Under the pieces are notes generated by a model. That model searched no databases and was not told the DNA's origin. It worked only from the letters and a program-made list of their open reading frames with translations. From Harenicola maris (lineage in GTDB: Bacteria > Pseudomonadota > Alphaproteobacteria > Rhodobacterales > Rhodobacteraceae): DNA of 64,000 bases. A program made the position numbers and the translations under genes. Within the stretch, counting starts at the first letter, position 1; each line of letters starts with the position of its first letter. Positions 52,483-63,174 of this stretch are shown here, one piece after another. The stretch lies in contig JADQAZ010000002.1 of assembly GCA_018524345.1 (NCBI GenBank), positions 620,001 through 684,000 of the forward strand, given 5' to 3'.

Positions 52483-54270
52483 ATGGCACTAACAGGCACA
52501 GCAGGCCCTGATACGGCAACCGAGCCCTTCCGCATGAAACGGCGGCGGTGGATGAACCGCGTCCACGCGCGTTTTGCGGGCTGGGGGGCGGCGGCGGCTG
52601 CTTTTACCTCGCAGCCGGAGCCGAAGACCATCGGGAGCTTTGCCCGTGGGCGGCAGTTGATTGCGGGGAACCTGCTGTTTGCGGGATCGCTTTTGGAGCG
52701 GCCCGGCGAGGTGATCTGGGACGTGGATATGCCGACGCGGCGGTTCGAGACTGCTTTGCAGGGGTTTCACTGGCTGGATGATCTGGCCGCTGTGGGCGAC
52801 CGCGCGGCGCGGGACACGGCGCAGGATTGGACATGGGCCTGGATCGAGCGCTACGGGCGCGGAACGGGGCCGGGCTGGACGCCGGACCTGACGGGGCGGC
52901 GGCTGATCCGGTGGATCAACCATGCGATTTTCCTGCTCAATGGCCGTGTGCCCGCCGATGGGCAGCTGTATTTCCGCGCCCTTGCGGCGCAGACGCGGTT
53001 TCTGGCCCGCCGGTGGAAGGCCGCGGCGCCGGGATTGCCGCGATTCGAGGCGCTTGTGGGCTTGGTCTATTCGGGGCTGGCCCTGCAGGGGATGGACAAG
53101 CATGTCGCCCCCGCCGTGGCCGCCCTAGCCGTGGAATGCGATGCGCAGATCGATGCGGAGGGCGGGATACCGACCCGCAATCCGGAGGAATTGCTTGAGG
53201 TCTTTACCCTGCTGGTCTGGGCCAGCGAGGCCCTGCGCGATGCGGATATGCATCCGCCCATGGCCCTGATGGGGGCGATCGAGCGGATTGCGCCGACCCT
53301 GCGCGCCCTGCGCCATGCGGATGGCGGATTGGCGCGGTTTCATGGCGGCGAGCGCGGTTTGGACGGACGTTTGGATCATGCCCTTGGCAATTCGGGCACG
53401 CGGGTGCGCACGGCGTCGAGCGCGGCGCCGGATCGGACCATGGGCTTTGCCCGTCTGTCCGCCGGGCGCACCAGTGTGGTGATGGATGCCGCCGTGCCGC
53501 CGCAGGGGCCGGCCTCGGCCAATGCCCATGCCTCGACCCTTGCGATCGAGGTGACGAGCGGGCGGCGGCCCTTGATTGTGAATTGCGGGTCCGGCGCGAG
53601 TTTTGGCGAGGATTGGCGGCGGGCGGGGCGGGCCACGGCGAGCCATTCCGCGCTGTCGCTGGTTGGGTATTCCTCGGCCCGCTTTGGTCTGCGCGGCAAT
53701 GCGCGAGGCGAGATTGCAGAGATGCTGGAGGATGGGCCGAGCGATGTGCGGCTGGAGAAATCCGGCGGTGTCGATGGGGCGCATTTGCTGGCCGGGCATG
53801 ACGGATATGTCGCCACCCACGGGTTGACCCATTTGCGGCGGCTGACCCTGTCGCCCGACGGGCGCAGCCTGACGGGGCAGGACACGCTGAGCGCCTTTTC
53901 CGAAGATGACCGCGCCGCCTTTGACGCCATGATGACGCGCACGCGGCTGAAGGGGGCGGAGTTTGCGGTGCGCTTTCACCTGCATCCCGATGTCGCGCCC
54001 GAGGTGGATCTGGGGGGGACGGCGATCTCTTTGGGCCTGAAATCCTCCGAGGTTTGGATCATGCGCTGTGACGGTTCGGCGCGGATGACGCTGGAGCCCT
54101 CTGTCTATCTTGAGGCGGGCCGGTTGAAGCCGCGCGCCTGCCAACAGATCGTTTTGCGTGCCCGTGTGGCCGATTATGCGCGGCAAATCGGCTGGACCCT
54201 AGCCAAAGCACAGGATACCCCGCAGGGCGTGCGCGATTATGGCCGCATTGATGAATTGCCCTTGGACTAG
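52483..54270 (+). CDS. heparinase II/III family protein
   Basis: 595 aa. An N-terminal alpha toroid with WINHAIFLLN and ARRWKAAAPGLPRFEALVGL, and a C-terminal beta-sandwich with the heparinase II/III features NAHASTLAIEVTSGRRPLIVNCGSG and RATASHSALSLVG. The true substrate in alphaproteobacteria is unknown; a polysaccharide lyase role is inferred. It lies 28 nt upstream of purH, conserved synteny in this family. Confidence 0.9.
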   Translation: MALTGTAGPDTATEPFRMKRRRWMNRVHARFAGWGAAAAAFTSQPEPKTIGSFARGRQLIAGNLLFAGSLLERPGEVIWDVDMPTRRFETALQGFHWLDDLAAVGDRAARDTAQDWTWAWIERYGRGTGPGWTPDLTGRRLIRWINHAIFLLNGRVPADGQLYFRALAAQTRFLARRWKAAAPGLPRFEALVGLVYSGLALQGMDKHVAPAVAALAVECDAQIDAEGGIPTRNPEELLEVFTLLVWASEALRDADMHPPMALMGAIERIAPTLRALRHADGGLARFHGGERGLDGRLDHALGNSGTRVRTASSAAPDRTMGFARLSAGRTSVVMDAAVPPQGPASANAHASTLAIEVTSGRRPLIVNCGSGASFGEDWRRAGRATASHSALSLVGYSSARFGLRGNARGEIAEMLEDGPSDVRLEKSGGVDGAHLLAGHDGYVATHGLTHLRRLTLSPDGRSLTGQDTLSAFSEDDRAAFDAMMTRTRLKGAEFAVRFHLHPDVAPEVDLGGTAISLGLKSSEVWIMRCDGSARMTLEPSVYLEAGRLKPRACQQIVLRARVADYARQIGWTLAKAQDTPQGVRDYGRIDELPLD

Positions 54271-54297
54271 CTGCCTCTCCTGAAAGGACCCTTTCCC

Positions 54298-55884
54298 ATG
54301 ACTGATCTTCGCCCTATCCGCCGCGCTTTGCTTTCTGTCTCTGACAAGACGGGGCTTGCGGAATTTGGAACGGCCTTGGCCGAGATGGGATGTGAGCTGG
54401 TTTCTACCGGCGGCACGGCGAAGGCCCTGCGCGAGGCGGGTTTGACCGTGGCGGATGTGGCCGACCTGACCGGTTTCCCCGAGATGATGGACGGGCGGGT
54501 GAAGACATTGCACCCTGTGGTGCATGGCGGGCTTTTGGCTGTGCGCGGCAATGCCGAGCATGAGGCGGCGATGGAGGCCCATGGGATTGGGCCGATCGAT
54601 TTGGTGGTTGTTAACCTGTATCCCTTCGAGGCGACTGTTGCGGCGGGCGGGGATTACAATACCTGCATCGAGAATATCGACATTGGCGGGCCTGCGATGA
54701 TCCGCTCTGCCGCGAAGAACCACGATGGCGTGTGCGTTGTGGTGGATACAGAGGATTACGCCGCCGTGCTGGCCGAGTTGGAGGCCAATGGCGGCAAGAC
54801 GGGTTTGGCGTTTCGGCAGGGGTTGGCGCAGACCGCCTATGCCCGCACCGCCGCCTATGACACCGCTGTGTCGAGCTGGATGGCGGGGGCTGTGGGTGTT
54901 GAGCATCCGCGCCGCGTTTCGGTCTCTGGGACACTGTCCTCCACCATGCGGTATGGCGAGAACCCGCATCAGAATGCGGCCTTCTACACCGACGGGCGGC
55001 AGCGCCCCGGTGTGGCCACGGCGCAGCAGCATCAGGGCAAGGCGCTGAGCTATAACAACATCAACGACACGGATGCGGCCTTTGAGTTGATCTCCGAGCT
55101 TGGGGATGCGGGGCCGGCCTGTGCCATCATCAAGCATGCCAACCCCTGCGGTGTGGCGACTGGCGCGACCTTGGCAGAGGCTTATTCCCGCGCCTTTGAT
55201 TGCGACCGGACCAGCGCCTTTGGCGGGATCATCGCCCTGAACGGCGAGCTGGACGGCGAGACCGCGCGCCAGATTGTGGAGATTTTCACCGAGGTGGTGA
55301 TTGCGCCGAGCGCGAGCGCCGAGGCGGTGGAGATTTTCGCGGCGAAGAAGAACCTGCGGCTCTTGACCACTGGCGGTTTGGCCGACCCCTTCGAGCCTGC
55401 GCAGGTGATCAAGCAGGTCTCCGGCGGGTTCCTGCGGCAGGACAAGGACATCGGCCATATCGGTTTGGATGACCTGAAATGCGTGACCAAGAAACAGCCG
55501 AGCGAAGCGGAGCTGAACGATATGCTCTTTGCTTGGCGGGTGGCGAAACATGTGAAATCCAACGCGATCATCTATGTGAAGGATGGCGCGACTGTGGGTG
55601 TGGGTGCGGGCCAGATGAGCCGCGTCGACAGCACGCGGATCGCGGCGCAGAAGGCGCGGGATATGGCCGAGGTTATGGGCCTTGAGGCGCCTTTGACCCA
55701 AGGCTCTGTCGTGGCCTCGGATGCGTTCTTCCCCTTCCCTGACGGGCTTTTGACCGCCGCCGAGGCGGGGGCGACCGCTGTGATCCAGCCCGGTGGCTCG
55801 ATGCGCGATGACAAGGTGATCGAGGCCGCCGATGAGGCCGGGATCGCCATGGTTCTGACCGGTCAGCGGCATTTCCGGCACTAG
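54298..55884 (+). CDS. purH: bifunctional AICAR transformylase/IMP cyclohydrolase PurH
   Basis: 528 aa. Last two steps of purine synthesis. The MGS-like IMP cyclohydrolase domain ([41 protein letters not shown]) is followed by the AICAR transformylase domain ([29 protein letters not shown]). Full length. A short 4-nt gap precedes lspA. Confidence 0.97.
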   Translation: MTDLRPIRRALLSVSDKTGLAEFGTALAEMGCELVSTGGTAKALREAGLTVADVADLTGFPEMMDGRVKTLHPVVHGGLLAVRGNAEHEAAMEAHGIGPIDLVVVNLYPFEATVAAGGDYNTCIENIDIGGPAMIRSAAKNHDGVCVVVDTEDYAAVLAELEANGGKTGLAFRQGLAQTAYARTAAYDTAVSSWMAGAVGVEHPRRVSVSGTLSSTMRYGENPHQNAAFYTDGRQRPGVATAQQHQGKALSYNNINDTDAAFELISELGDAGPACAIIKHANPCGVATGATLAEAYSRAFDCDRTSAFGGIIALNGELDGETARQIVEIFTEVVIAPSASAEAVEIFAAKKNLRLLTTGGLADPFEPAQVIKQVSGGFLRQDKDIGHIGLDDLKCVTKKQPSEAELNDMLFAWRVAKHVKSNAIIYVKDGATVGVGAGQMSRVDSTRIAAQKARDMAEVMGLEAPLTQGSVVASDAFFPFPDGLLTAAEAGATAVIQPGGSMRDDKVIEAADEAGIAMVLTGQRHFRH

Positions 55885-55888
55885 GGGC

Positions 55889-56359
55889 ATGTTGCGCTGG
55901 CTTCTTCCCGTGGCCTTGGTGGCCTTTGCCTTGGATCAGGGCAGCAAGTGGTATGTGTTTCGCCAGTTGCGCCTTGAGGACCTTGGCAAGATCGATGTCT
56001 TGCCGCCGTTTCTGGTGTTTTATCCCGGGATCAACACCGGGGTGAACTTTGGCCTTTTTGCCGATGGGCATGATGCGATGCGTTGGGTTCTGATTGCCTT
56101 GGCCCTCGGGATTTGTGTGGCTTTGGCGATCTGGGCGCGCAGTTTCGAACGGCCTGCGGAATTCGTCAGCGCCGGTTTGATCATGGGCGGGGCCTTGGGC
56201 AATGTGGTGGACCGGCTGTATTTGCCCGGGGTCCTCGACTTTTTGAACATGTCCTGCTGTGGATTGAACAACCCGTATTTGTTTAATGTGGCGGATATTT
56301 TCATCTTCGCGGGGGCGATTGGCCTGATCTTGTTTCAGGGCCGCAAAAACGAGGCGTGA
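55889..56359 (+). CDS. lspA: lipoprotein signal peptidase LspA
   Basis: 156 aa, four-pass inner-membrane aspartic peptidase that cleaves prolipoproteins. Signature segments: VNFGLF, LGNVVDRLYLPGVLDFL and NVADIFI, with the two catalytic Asp in VVDR and VADI. The next gene is a lipoprotein, which it would process. Confidence 0.96.
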   Translation: MLRWLLPVALVAFALDQGSKWYVFRQLRLEDLGKIDVLPPFLVFYPGINTGVNFGLFADGHDAMRWVLIALALGICVALAIWARSFERPAEFVSAGLIMGGALGNVVDRLYLPGVLDFLNMSCCGLNNPYLFNVADIFIFAGAIGLILFQGRKNEA

Positions 56360-56421
56360 CGCCGCCGCGCCCATAAGTTAAGACGGGTCAAGAATAACGC
56401 ATGCAGGTGCAGGAGATGATC

Positions 56422-56955
56422 ATGGCGAGGGCAAAAGGGCAGAGTCTTATGTGCTTGGCGCTGCTTGCCGTTCTGGCGGCATGCGGGGGCGGGCGTGAGC
56501 CGAACCTGATCAACATCAATCGCGGTGTCAGCACGCCCGATGAATTCTCGATCCTGCCGAACAAGCCGATCGAGATTCCCGCAGACACCAGCGCCCTTCC
56601 GCCGCCGCGCCCCGGCACGGCGAACCGTGTGGACCCCTCGCCGCAGGCCGATGCGGTTGCGGCCCTTGGCGGCAATCCGGCGCGGTTGCAGACCACGGGG
56701 CAGCTGCGCGGTGAGAGCGGGCTGATCAACCATGTGACGCGTTACGGGGTGCAGCAGGGCATCCGGCAGGAGCTTGCCCGTCAGGATGCCGAATTCCGTC
56801 AGCGCCATCAGGGGCGTATCCTTGAGCGGGCCTTTAACATCACGGTCTATTACCGCGTTTATGAGGACCTTTCGCTTGACCAGCACCGCGAATTGGCGCG
56901 CTGGCGGCGCAATGGCGTTCGCACGCCTTCGGCCCCGCCGGAGATTACGAATTAG
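56422..56955 (+). CDS. DUF3035 lipoprotein
   Basis: 177 aa. Lipoprotein signal with lipobox LAACGG (MARAKGQSLMCLALLAVLAAC). The body has the family's FSILPNKPIEIP and PPPRPGTANRVDP. Typical of Rhodobacteraceae downstream of lspA; function unknown. ATG 56422 follows AGGAG. Confidence 0.87.
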   Translation: MARAKGQSLMCLALLAVLAACGGGREPNLININRGVSTPDEFSILPNKPIEIPADTSALPPPRPGTANRVDPSPQADAVAALGGNPARLQTTGQLRGESGLINHVTRYGVQQGIRQELARQDAEFRQRHQGRILERAFNITVYYRVYEDLSLDQHRELARWRRNGVRTPSAPPEITN

Positions 56956-57002
56956 GGTCAGGACCCGTTTTTTCTGTATCGCTCGGTTGGCTGGTTTGGA
57001 CC

Positions 57003-57080
57003 CTCCCGCGCCTTGGCGCGGGAGAGATTTTTCGGAGAAAAATCTGGGGCGCTGCCCCCGGCCTGCGGCCTCCCCCGGGA
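57003..57080. terminator. array of tandem hairpins after DUF3035 gene
   Basis: CTCCCGCGCC-TT-GGCGCGGGAG (57003-57024), AGATTTTTC-GGA-GAAAAATCT (57025-57045), then GGGGC-GCT-GCCCC and GGCC-TGC-GGCC-like palindromes. They lie between the DUF3035 stop and the first M16 gene. The AT-rich second hairpin has the CGGAG core shared with hairpins near 35426 and 63036. Confidence 0.7.
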
Positions 57081-57246
57081 TATTTGGACCAATAAGAAGC
57101 TCTGGGGCGTGCGAGGCGGGGGCGGGTTTTGGCCTGAGGCCTGTCCCACGGGTGGTCACAAAGCCGACATCTGGTGGGCTTTTGCGGTTGAACCCTTCGC
57201 AGGGGGGCATAAGTTCCCTGCACCCTTTGGTTTTCGTGGAGCAATT

Positions 57247-58578
57247 ATGCAGCGTCTGATCCCCGGCTTTATCGCCGCCGCCTTTCTGGCCGCGCCAGCA
57301 TTGGCCGACCCCATCACCAGCTTTGAGTTGGACAACGGGATGGAGGTTGTCGTTATCGAGGATCACCGCGCCCCCGTTGTTGTTAACATGGTCTGGTATC
57401 GTGTTGGCGCCGCCGATGAGCCGCAGGGCAAGTCGGGCATTGCGCATTTCCTTGAGCATCTGTTGTTTCAGGGCACGGACGAGCTGGCCCCCGGCGAGTT
57501 TTCCGCCACGGTGGAGGCCAATGGCGGCACCGACAATGCCTTTACCAGTCAGGATTACACCGGGTATTTCCAGCGCGTTGCCTCTGACCGGCTTGAGTTG
57601 ATGATGAAGATGGAGGCCGACCGGATGGTTGACCTGCAGATCCTTGAATCCGATGTTCTGACCGAGCGCGACGTGATTTTGGAGGAGCGCAACCAGCGCA
57701 CCGAGAACAGCGCCGGGGCCTTGTTTAGCGAGCAGCGCATGGCGGCGCAGTATCTGGCGCATCCTTATGGCATTCCGATCATCGGCTGGAAGCACGAGAT
57801 GGAGGAGCTGAGCCGTCAGGACGCCCTTGATTTCTATGAGCTGTATTACGCGCCGAACAATGCGATCCTGATCGTGGCGGGGGATGTGACGCCCGAAGAG
57901 GTGAAAACCCTTGCCGAGAAGCATTTCGGCCCGCTGGAGGCCAACCCCGAGATCACCCCGCGTGACCGTGTGGACGAGCCACCGCAGCTTGCCGAGCGGC
58001 GGTTGATTTACAAGGATGCGCGGGTGTCGGAGCCCTATCTGATCCGCACCTATCTGGCACCCGAGCGTGACAGTGGCGATCAGAAGGCCGCGGCGGCGTT
58101 GACGGTGCTTTCGGACCTATTGGGCGGCTCTGCGGCGACCTCTGTTCTGGGGCAGGCTTTGCAGTTTGATGCCGACCGTGCGACCTATACCTCTGCTTTT
58201 TACAGCGGCATTTCCCTTGATGACACGACCTTTGGTCTTGTCACCGTGCCGCGCCCGGGCATCACATTGGAGGAGGCCGAGGCCGACCTTGATGCGGTGC
58301 TGGCGAAGTTCATGGAAGAGGGCGTGGACGAGGCGCAGTTGGAGCGCACCAAGATGATGTTCCGCGCGCAGCTGATCTACGGCAAGGACAGCCTTCAGGG
58401 GCGGGCGCGCGGGTATGGCGTGGCCTTGACCGGCGGGTTGACCGTGCAGGATGTGCAGGACTGGCCCGATGTGTTGCAGGCTGTGACATCCGAGGATGTT
58501 ATGGCGGCTGCGAAAGATGTGTTTGATCGCCGCCGTGCGGTGACAGGCTATGTGATGCCCGAGGAGGTTTCCCAATGA
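57247..58578 (+). CDS. M16 family zinc peptidase (HxxEH subunit)
   Basis: 443 aa with a Sec signal (MQRLIPGFIAAAFLAAPALA/D). The inverted zinc motif is His67-x-x-Glu70-His71 (HFLEHLLFQG), with a downstream glutamate near 148 as third ligand. It is an active pitrilysin/processing-peptidase-type enzyme, periplasmic. The start at 57247 is set by the signal peptide; the frame upstream to 57013 crosses the hairpin array. It overlaps its partner by 4 nt. Confidence 0.93.
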   Translation: MQRLIPGFIAAAFLAAPALADPITSFELDNGMEVVVIEDHRAPVVVNMVWYRVGAADEPQGKSGIAHFLEHLLFQGTDELAPGEFSATVEANGGTDNAFTSQDYTGYFQRVASDRLELMMKMEADRMVDLQILESDVLTERDVILEERNQRTENSAGALFSEQRMAAQYLAHPYGIPIIGWKHEMEELSRQDALDFYELYYAPNNAILIVAGDVTPEEVKTLAEKHFGPLEANPEITPRDRVDEPPQLAERRLIYKDARVSEPYLIRTYLAPERDSGDQKAAAALTVLSDLLGGSAATSVLGQALQFDADRATYTSAFYSGISLDDTTFGLVTVPRPGITLEEAEADLDAVLAKFMEEGVDEAQLERTKMMFRAQLIYGKDSLQGRARGYGVALTGGLTVQDVQDWPDVLQAVTSEDVMAAAKDVFDRRRAVTGYVMPEEVSQ

Positions 58579-59888
58579 TCCGTAAACTAGGCCTAGCCCT
58601 GACGTTTATCTGTGCCGCTGGCATCGCCCAAGCGGAGGTGCAGATCGAGGAAATCACCAGCCCCGGCGGCATTGACGCATGGATGGTGCAGGAGGATTCG
58701 ATCCCCTTTACCGCCTTGGAAATCCGGTTCGAGGGCGGCGCGTCCTTGGATGCGGAGGGCAAGCGCGGGGCGACGGCCCTGATGACCTATACGTTGGAGG
58801 AAGGCGCGGGCGAGATGGATGCGCGGGCCTTTGCCGTGCGGACAGAAGAGCTTGCCGCGAGTTTCCGGTTTGATATCGGGCAGGACCAGCTGAGCATTTC
58901 GGCCCGTTTCCTGACCGAGAACCGCGACGAGGCGGTGGCCTTGTTGCATGCGGCCCTGACCGAGACGCGGTTTGACGATGCGGATATTGACCGTGTGCGC
59001 GGGCAGATGCTGTCCAGCCTTGCCTCTGACGCGAAGGACCCCGACACGATTGCGGGGCGGGTGTTTAGCGAGGCGGCCTTTGCCGGTCATCCCTATGCCA
59101 GCAACAGCGATGGCACGGAGGAGAGCCTGAATGCCCTGACCCGCGAGGACCTGATCGCGGCGCGGGACGGGGTGATTGCCAAGGACCGTCTGTTTGTGGG
59201 TGCCGTGGGGGATATCAATGCCGAGGAGTTGGGCGAGATGCTCGACACCCTGTTTGACGGTATTCCCGAGGTTGGCGCGCCGGACCCCGGCCGTGTGGAT
59301 TACGCCCTTGAGGGCGGGATCACGGTTGTGCCCTTTGACACGCCGCAGTCGGTGGTCAGCTTTGCCCAGCCGGGTATCACCCGCCATGACCCCGATTTCT
59401 TCCCTGCCTTTCTGTTGGTGGAGATCATGGGCGGCAGCGGGTTTAACAGCCGCCTGATGCAGGAGGTCCGCGAGAAGCGGGGCCTGACCTATGGCATCGG
59501 GGCCTATCTTGCGCCGATGAATTACTCGGAGTTTCTGGGCGGCTATGTGTCCACCGACAATGCCCGCGTGTCGCAGACCATTGATGTGGTCAAGGCGGAG
59601 TGGGAGCGGCTGGCGACCGAGGGTGTGACCCAAGAGGAATTGGACCGGGTCAAGACCTATATGACCGGCTCCTACCCCCTGCGGTTTGACGGCAATGCCC
59701 AGATCGCGCGGATCATGGTGGGGATGCAGATGGAGGGCCTGCCGCTGGATTATATCGCCACGCGCAATGACAAGGTGAATGCGGTGACGTTGGAGGAGGT
59801 CAATGCCCTGGCCAAGGAGCTGATCCAGCCGGATCGCTTGCATTTCGTGGTGGTGGGGCAGCCCGAGGGGCTGGAAAGCACCAACTGA
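58575..59888 (+). CDS. M16 family non-catalytic partner subunit
   Basis: 437 aa, with a signal peptide ([21 protein letters not shown]). It aligns with M16 proteins but has [15 protein letters not shown] where the HxxEH motif would be. The substrate-binding Arg/Tyr-type segment [16 protein letters not shown] is kept, as in the beta partner of processing peptidases. It forms a heterodimer with the upstream subunit by inference. Confidence 0.92.
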   Translation: MIRKLGLALTFICAAGIAQAEVQIEEITSPGGIDAWMVQEDSIPFTALEIRFEGGASLDAEGKRGATALMTYTLEEGAGEMDARAFAVRTEELAASFRFDIGQDQLSISARFLTENRDEAVALLHAALTETRFDDADIDRVRGQMLSSLASDAKDPDTIAGRVFSEAAFAGHPYASNSDGTEESLNALTREDLIAARDGVIAKDRLFVGAVGDINAEELGEMLDTLFDGIPEVGAPDPGRVDYALEGGITVVPFDTPQSVVSFAQPGITRHDPDFFPAFLLVEIMGGSGFNSRLMQEVREKRGLTYGIGAYLAPMNYSEFLGGYVSTDNARVSQTIDVVKAEWERLATEGVTQEELDRVKTYMTGSYPLRFDGNAQIARIMVGMQMEGLPLDYIATRNDKVNAVTLEEVNALAKELIQPDRLHFVVVGQPEGLESTN

Positions 59889-59943
59889 ATTAACCACGCT
59901 TCACCCTATCAGAATCGGCGGGCGGCATGCTAAACCTTGCGTT

Positions 59944-61788
59944 ATGCAAGCCGTCCGACCCAACATAAGCCAAAATCAACCCGTCATTCGCCAGCTGGAT
60001 GAAACCGTGATCAACCGGATCGCGGCCGGCGAGGTTGTGGAACGCCCTGCCAGCGCCGTGAAGGAATTGGTGGAAAATGCAGTGGATGCGGGGGCGACGC
60101 GCATCACCGTGGAGATCGCGGATGGAGGCAAGAGCCTGATCCGTGTGATCGACAATGGCTGCGGCATCGCGGCGGCGGACCTGCCGCTGGCCCTGTCGCG
60201 CCATGCGACCAGCAAGATTGACGGTTCTGACCTGCTCAACATCCGCTCCTTTGGGTTTCGCGGCGAGGCCCTGCCCTCGCTTGGCGCGGTGGGGCGGCTG
60301 ACCATCACCTCGCGGGCTTCGGGGGCGGCGGAGGCGGCGGTGTTGACCGTGACGGGCGGCACCTTGGCCCCCGTGCGGCCCGCGGCCCTGAACGAGGGCA
60401 CGGTGGTTGAGCTGCGCGATCTGTTTTACGCGACGCCGGCGCGTTTGAAATTCCTGCGCACGGACCGCGCCGAGGTGCAGGCGATTGGCGCTGTGGTGCG
60501 GCAACTGTCCCTTGCGGAGCCTTTCATCAGCTTTACCCTGCGCGATGTGACCGGGGGCGGCGAGGGGCGTGTGACCTTCCGCGCCGATGCAGAGCAGGGC
60601 GAGTTGCTTGATGCGCTGCATGGGCGAGTGGCGCAGGTTCTGGGGCGCGAGTTTGCCGCCAATGCGATCCCCTTGGATGCGGAGCGCGAGGGGCTGCACC
60701 TGACGGGGTTTGCGGCGCTGCCGACCTATTCGCGGGGGGCGGCGGTGGCGCAGTTCCTGTTTGTGAACGGGCGGCCTGTGCGAGACAAATTGCTGGTTGG
60801 GGCCCTGCGCGGGGCCTATTCCGATTTCCTGAGCCGGGATCGCCATCCGGCCGCTGTCTTGTTCATTGATGTGGACCCGCAGCGTGTGGATGTGAACGTG
60901 CATCCGGCGAAATCCGAGGTGCGCTTTCGCGAGCCGGGGGTGGCGCGGGGGCTGATCGTGTCGGGCCTGCGCCATGCTTTGGCGGATGCGGGGCACCGCG
61001 CCTCGACCACGGTGGCCTCGGCGACATTGGGGGCGATGCAGCCGGAGGTGGTGGAGCCGCGGGTCTATCAGATGGATCGGCCCTCGCTTGGGCCCTCCTA
61101 TGGTGCGGGGCATGTGCCCGCGCCTGTGCCGGATACGCCGGGATTTGCCGAGATGCCGGTTTCGGCGCGGGTGGAGCCCGTGGTGCCAGAGCAGGCGGTT
61201 ACCGCCGATCTGCCCCTTGGGGCGGCGCGGGCGCATCTGCATGAGAATTACATCGTGGCCCAGACCCGCGACGGCATGGTGATCGTCGATGCCCATGCGG
61301 CCCATGAGCGGCTGGTTTATGAGCGGCTGAAGCGGCAGATGGCCGAGAACGGCGTGGCCTCGCAGGCGCTGTTGATTCCGGAGATCGTGGAGATGAGCGC
61401 CGAGGATGCGGCGCGGTTGCTGGAGCAGGCAGAGGGGCTGGCCGCTTTTGGTTTGGTGATCGAACCCTTTGGCGGCGGGGCCGTGGCGGTGCGCGAGACG
61501 CCTGCGATTTTGGGCCAGTGCAATGCGCGGGCCATGGTTTTGGATATTCTGGACGAGATTGCCGATATGGGGCAATCGGCGCGGGTGCAGGATCGCCTTG
61601 AGGCGGTGCTGAGCCGTGTGGCCTGTCATGGCTCTGTGCGGACGGGGCGGCGGCTTCAGGCGGACGAGATGAACGCCCTGCTGCGCGAGATGGAGGCCAC
61701 GCCCCATTCGGGCCAGTGCAACCACGGGCGGCCCACCTATGTGGAGCTTAAGCTGGCCGATATCGAGCGGCTGTTCGGGCGGACCTGA
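59944..61788 (+). CDS. mutL: DNA mismatch repair protein MutL
   Basis: 614 aa. GHKL ATPase N-terminal domain ([41 protein letters not shown]). The C-terminal domain carries the endonuclease-type motif [12 protein letters not shown] (DxHA-x2-E-x4-E), so this MutL nicks DNA itself, as in organisms without MutH. The ATG at 59944 fits the family start. It overlaps rmuC by 1 nt. Confidence 0.96.
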   Translation: MQAVRPNISQNQPVIRQLDETVINRIAAGEVVERPASAVKELVENAVDAGATRITVEIADGGKSLIRVIDNGCGIAAADLPLALSRHATSKIDGSDLLNIRSFGFRGEALPSLGAVGRLTITSRASGAAEAAVLTVTGGTLAPVRPAALNEGTVVELRDLFYATPARLKFLRTDRAEVQAIGAVVRQLSLAEPFISFTLRDVTGGGEGRVTFRADAEQGELLDALHGRVAQVLGREFAANAIPLDAEREGLHLTGFAALPTYSRGAAVAQFLFVNGRPVRDKLLVGALRGAYSDFLSRDRHPAAVLFIDVDPQRVDVNVHPAKSEVRFREPGVARGLIVSGLRHALADAGHRASTTVASATLGAMQPEVVEPRVYQMDRPSLGPSYGAGHVPAPVPDTPGFAEMPVSARVEPVVPEQAVTADLPLGAARAHLHENYIVAQTRDGMVIVDAHAAHERLVYERLKRQMAENGVASQALLIPEIVEMSAEDAARLLEQAEGLAAFGLVIEPFGGGAVAVRETPAILGQCNARAMVLDILDEIADMGQSARVQDRLEAVLSRVACHGSVRTGRRLQADEMNALLREMEATPHSGQCNHGRPTYVELKLADIERLFGRT

Positions 61789-62951
61789 TGGTTCTGGACC
61801 TTTCCGATCCTTTGGTTTTGGCGGCTTTGGCGGGCGGGGCCGTGTTGCTCTTGCTGGTGGTCTTGCTGCTGGTGATCTCGGCGCGGGCCGGGCGGGCGGC
61901 GCGGCTGGCGGAGCCTTTGGCGATGCAGATGCGGGTGCTTGGCGGGCAGGTGCAGAGCCTCTCGACCAGTCAGGCGCAGCTTGGCGGGGCCTTGGGGCAG
62001 GTGGCCGAGGCGCAGGGCGCGGGGCAGGAGCGGATGTTGCAGCATCTGGAGGCGCGGCTGGCCGAGGTGACAGAGAAGATGGGCGAGAGCCTGACCGGAT
62101 CGGCGACGCGCACGGCGAAATCCCTTGGCGAGTTGCAGCAACGGCTGGAGACCATCGACAAGGCGCAGGCGAATATCGAAAAACTCTCGGGCGATGTGCT
62201 GGGGTTGCAGGATATCCTGTCGAACAAGCAAACGCGGGGCGCCTTTGGGGAAATCCAGCTCAATGACATCGTGTCCAAGGCGCTGCCGAAGGACAGCTAT
62301 ACCCTGCAGGCGGGGCTGAGCAACGGCAAGCGGGCGGACTGTTTGATCCACCTGCCGAACCCGCCGGGGCCGATTGCGATCGATAGCAAATTCCCGCTGG
62401 AACCCTATGAGGCGCTGCGGCGGGCGGGGGATGAGCGGGCGCTGACCGAGGCCGCGCGGGCCCTGCGGGTGAGCGTGCGGGCGCATATCAAGGCGATCTC
62501 GGAGAAGTATATCATCGAGGGGGAGACGGCGGACGGGGCGCTGATGTTCCTGCCGTCCGAGGCGGTTTATGCCGAACTGCACGCGAATTTCCCCGAGCTG
62601 GTGCGGGAGGGGTTTGCGGCGCGGGTCTGGATCGTGTCGCCGACCACCTGCATGGCGACGCTGAACACCATGCGCGCGATCCTCAAGGACGCGCGGATGC
62701 GGGCGCAGGCCGGTGCGATCCGCAAGGAACTGGCGCTGCTCGCGGGGGATATGGGGCGCCTCGGCGAGAGGGTCGAGAACCTCGACCGGCATTTCGGGCA
62801 GGCGGCGAAGGACATCGAGCAAATCCGCACCTCGGCGGATAAGGCGGGCAAGCGGGCGCGGCGGCTGGATAATTTCGAGTTCGAAGAGCTGGAGGCCAGC
62901 CCCGCAGATCACCCCGTGGGCAAAGTTGTTCCCATCGCGCCCGGAGAGTGA
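61788..62951 (+). CDS. rmuC: DNA recombination protein RmuC
   Basis: 387 aa. An N-terminal membrane helix (LAALAGGAVLLLLVVLLLVISARAG) and a coiled-coil region, then the conserved RmuC nuclease-fold core (GAFGEIQLNDIV, IDSKFPLEPYEAL, YIIEGETADGALMFLPSEAVYAEL, VWIVSPTTCMATLNTM). It limits inverted-repeat-driven rearrangements. It is coupled to mutL (TGATG). Confidence 0.94.
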   Translation: MVLDLSDPLVLAALAGGAVLLLLVVLLLVISARAGRAARLAEPLAMQMRVLGGQVQSLSTSQAQLGGALGQVAEAQGAGQERMLQHLEARLAEVTEKMGESLTGSATRTAKSLGELQQRLETIDKAQANIEKLSGDVLGLQDILSNKQTRGAFGEIQLNDIVSKALPKDSYTLQAGLSNGKRADCLIHLPNPPGPIAIDSKFPLEPYEALRRAGDERALTEAARALRVSVRAHIKAISEKYIIEGETADGALMFLPSEAVYAELHANFPELVREGFAARVWIVSPTTCMATLNTMRAILKDARMRAQAGAIRKELALLAGDMGRLGERVENLDRHFGQAAKDIEQIRTSADKAGKRARRLDNFEFEELEASPADHPVGKVVPIAPGE

Positions 62952-62954
62952 CCG

Positions 62955-63056
62955 CAGTTTGCGCAGCAAACTGCCCGGCCCAACGGGGCGCGAGGCCTTT
63001 GGCCGAAGTCGCCCGGGCGGGAGCCGCCCGGGGTCAAAAAATCCTCCGAATTTTTT
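62955..63056 (+). terminator. cluster of hairpins after rmuC
   Basis: CAGTTTGC-GCA-GCAAACTG (62955-62973), CCCGGGCGG-GAG-CCGCCCGGG (63012-63032) and AAAAAAT-CCTCCGA-ATTTTTT (63036-63056). The last reads, on the minus strand, as a hairpin with the ATTCGGAGGATTTT core also present near 35426. Confidence 0.7.
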
Positions 63057-63174
63057 GGGGCGTTGCGCCTGCGTGAAAGTTTTATGTCACGCGGGGCCTG
63101 CGCTTTGGTTGACCTTGGCTTTCCCTGTTCGGCTGGATAGGTTTTGGTCAACCTGAGTTTCGAGGATGATCCAG

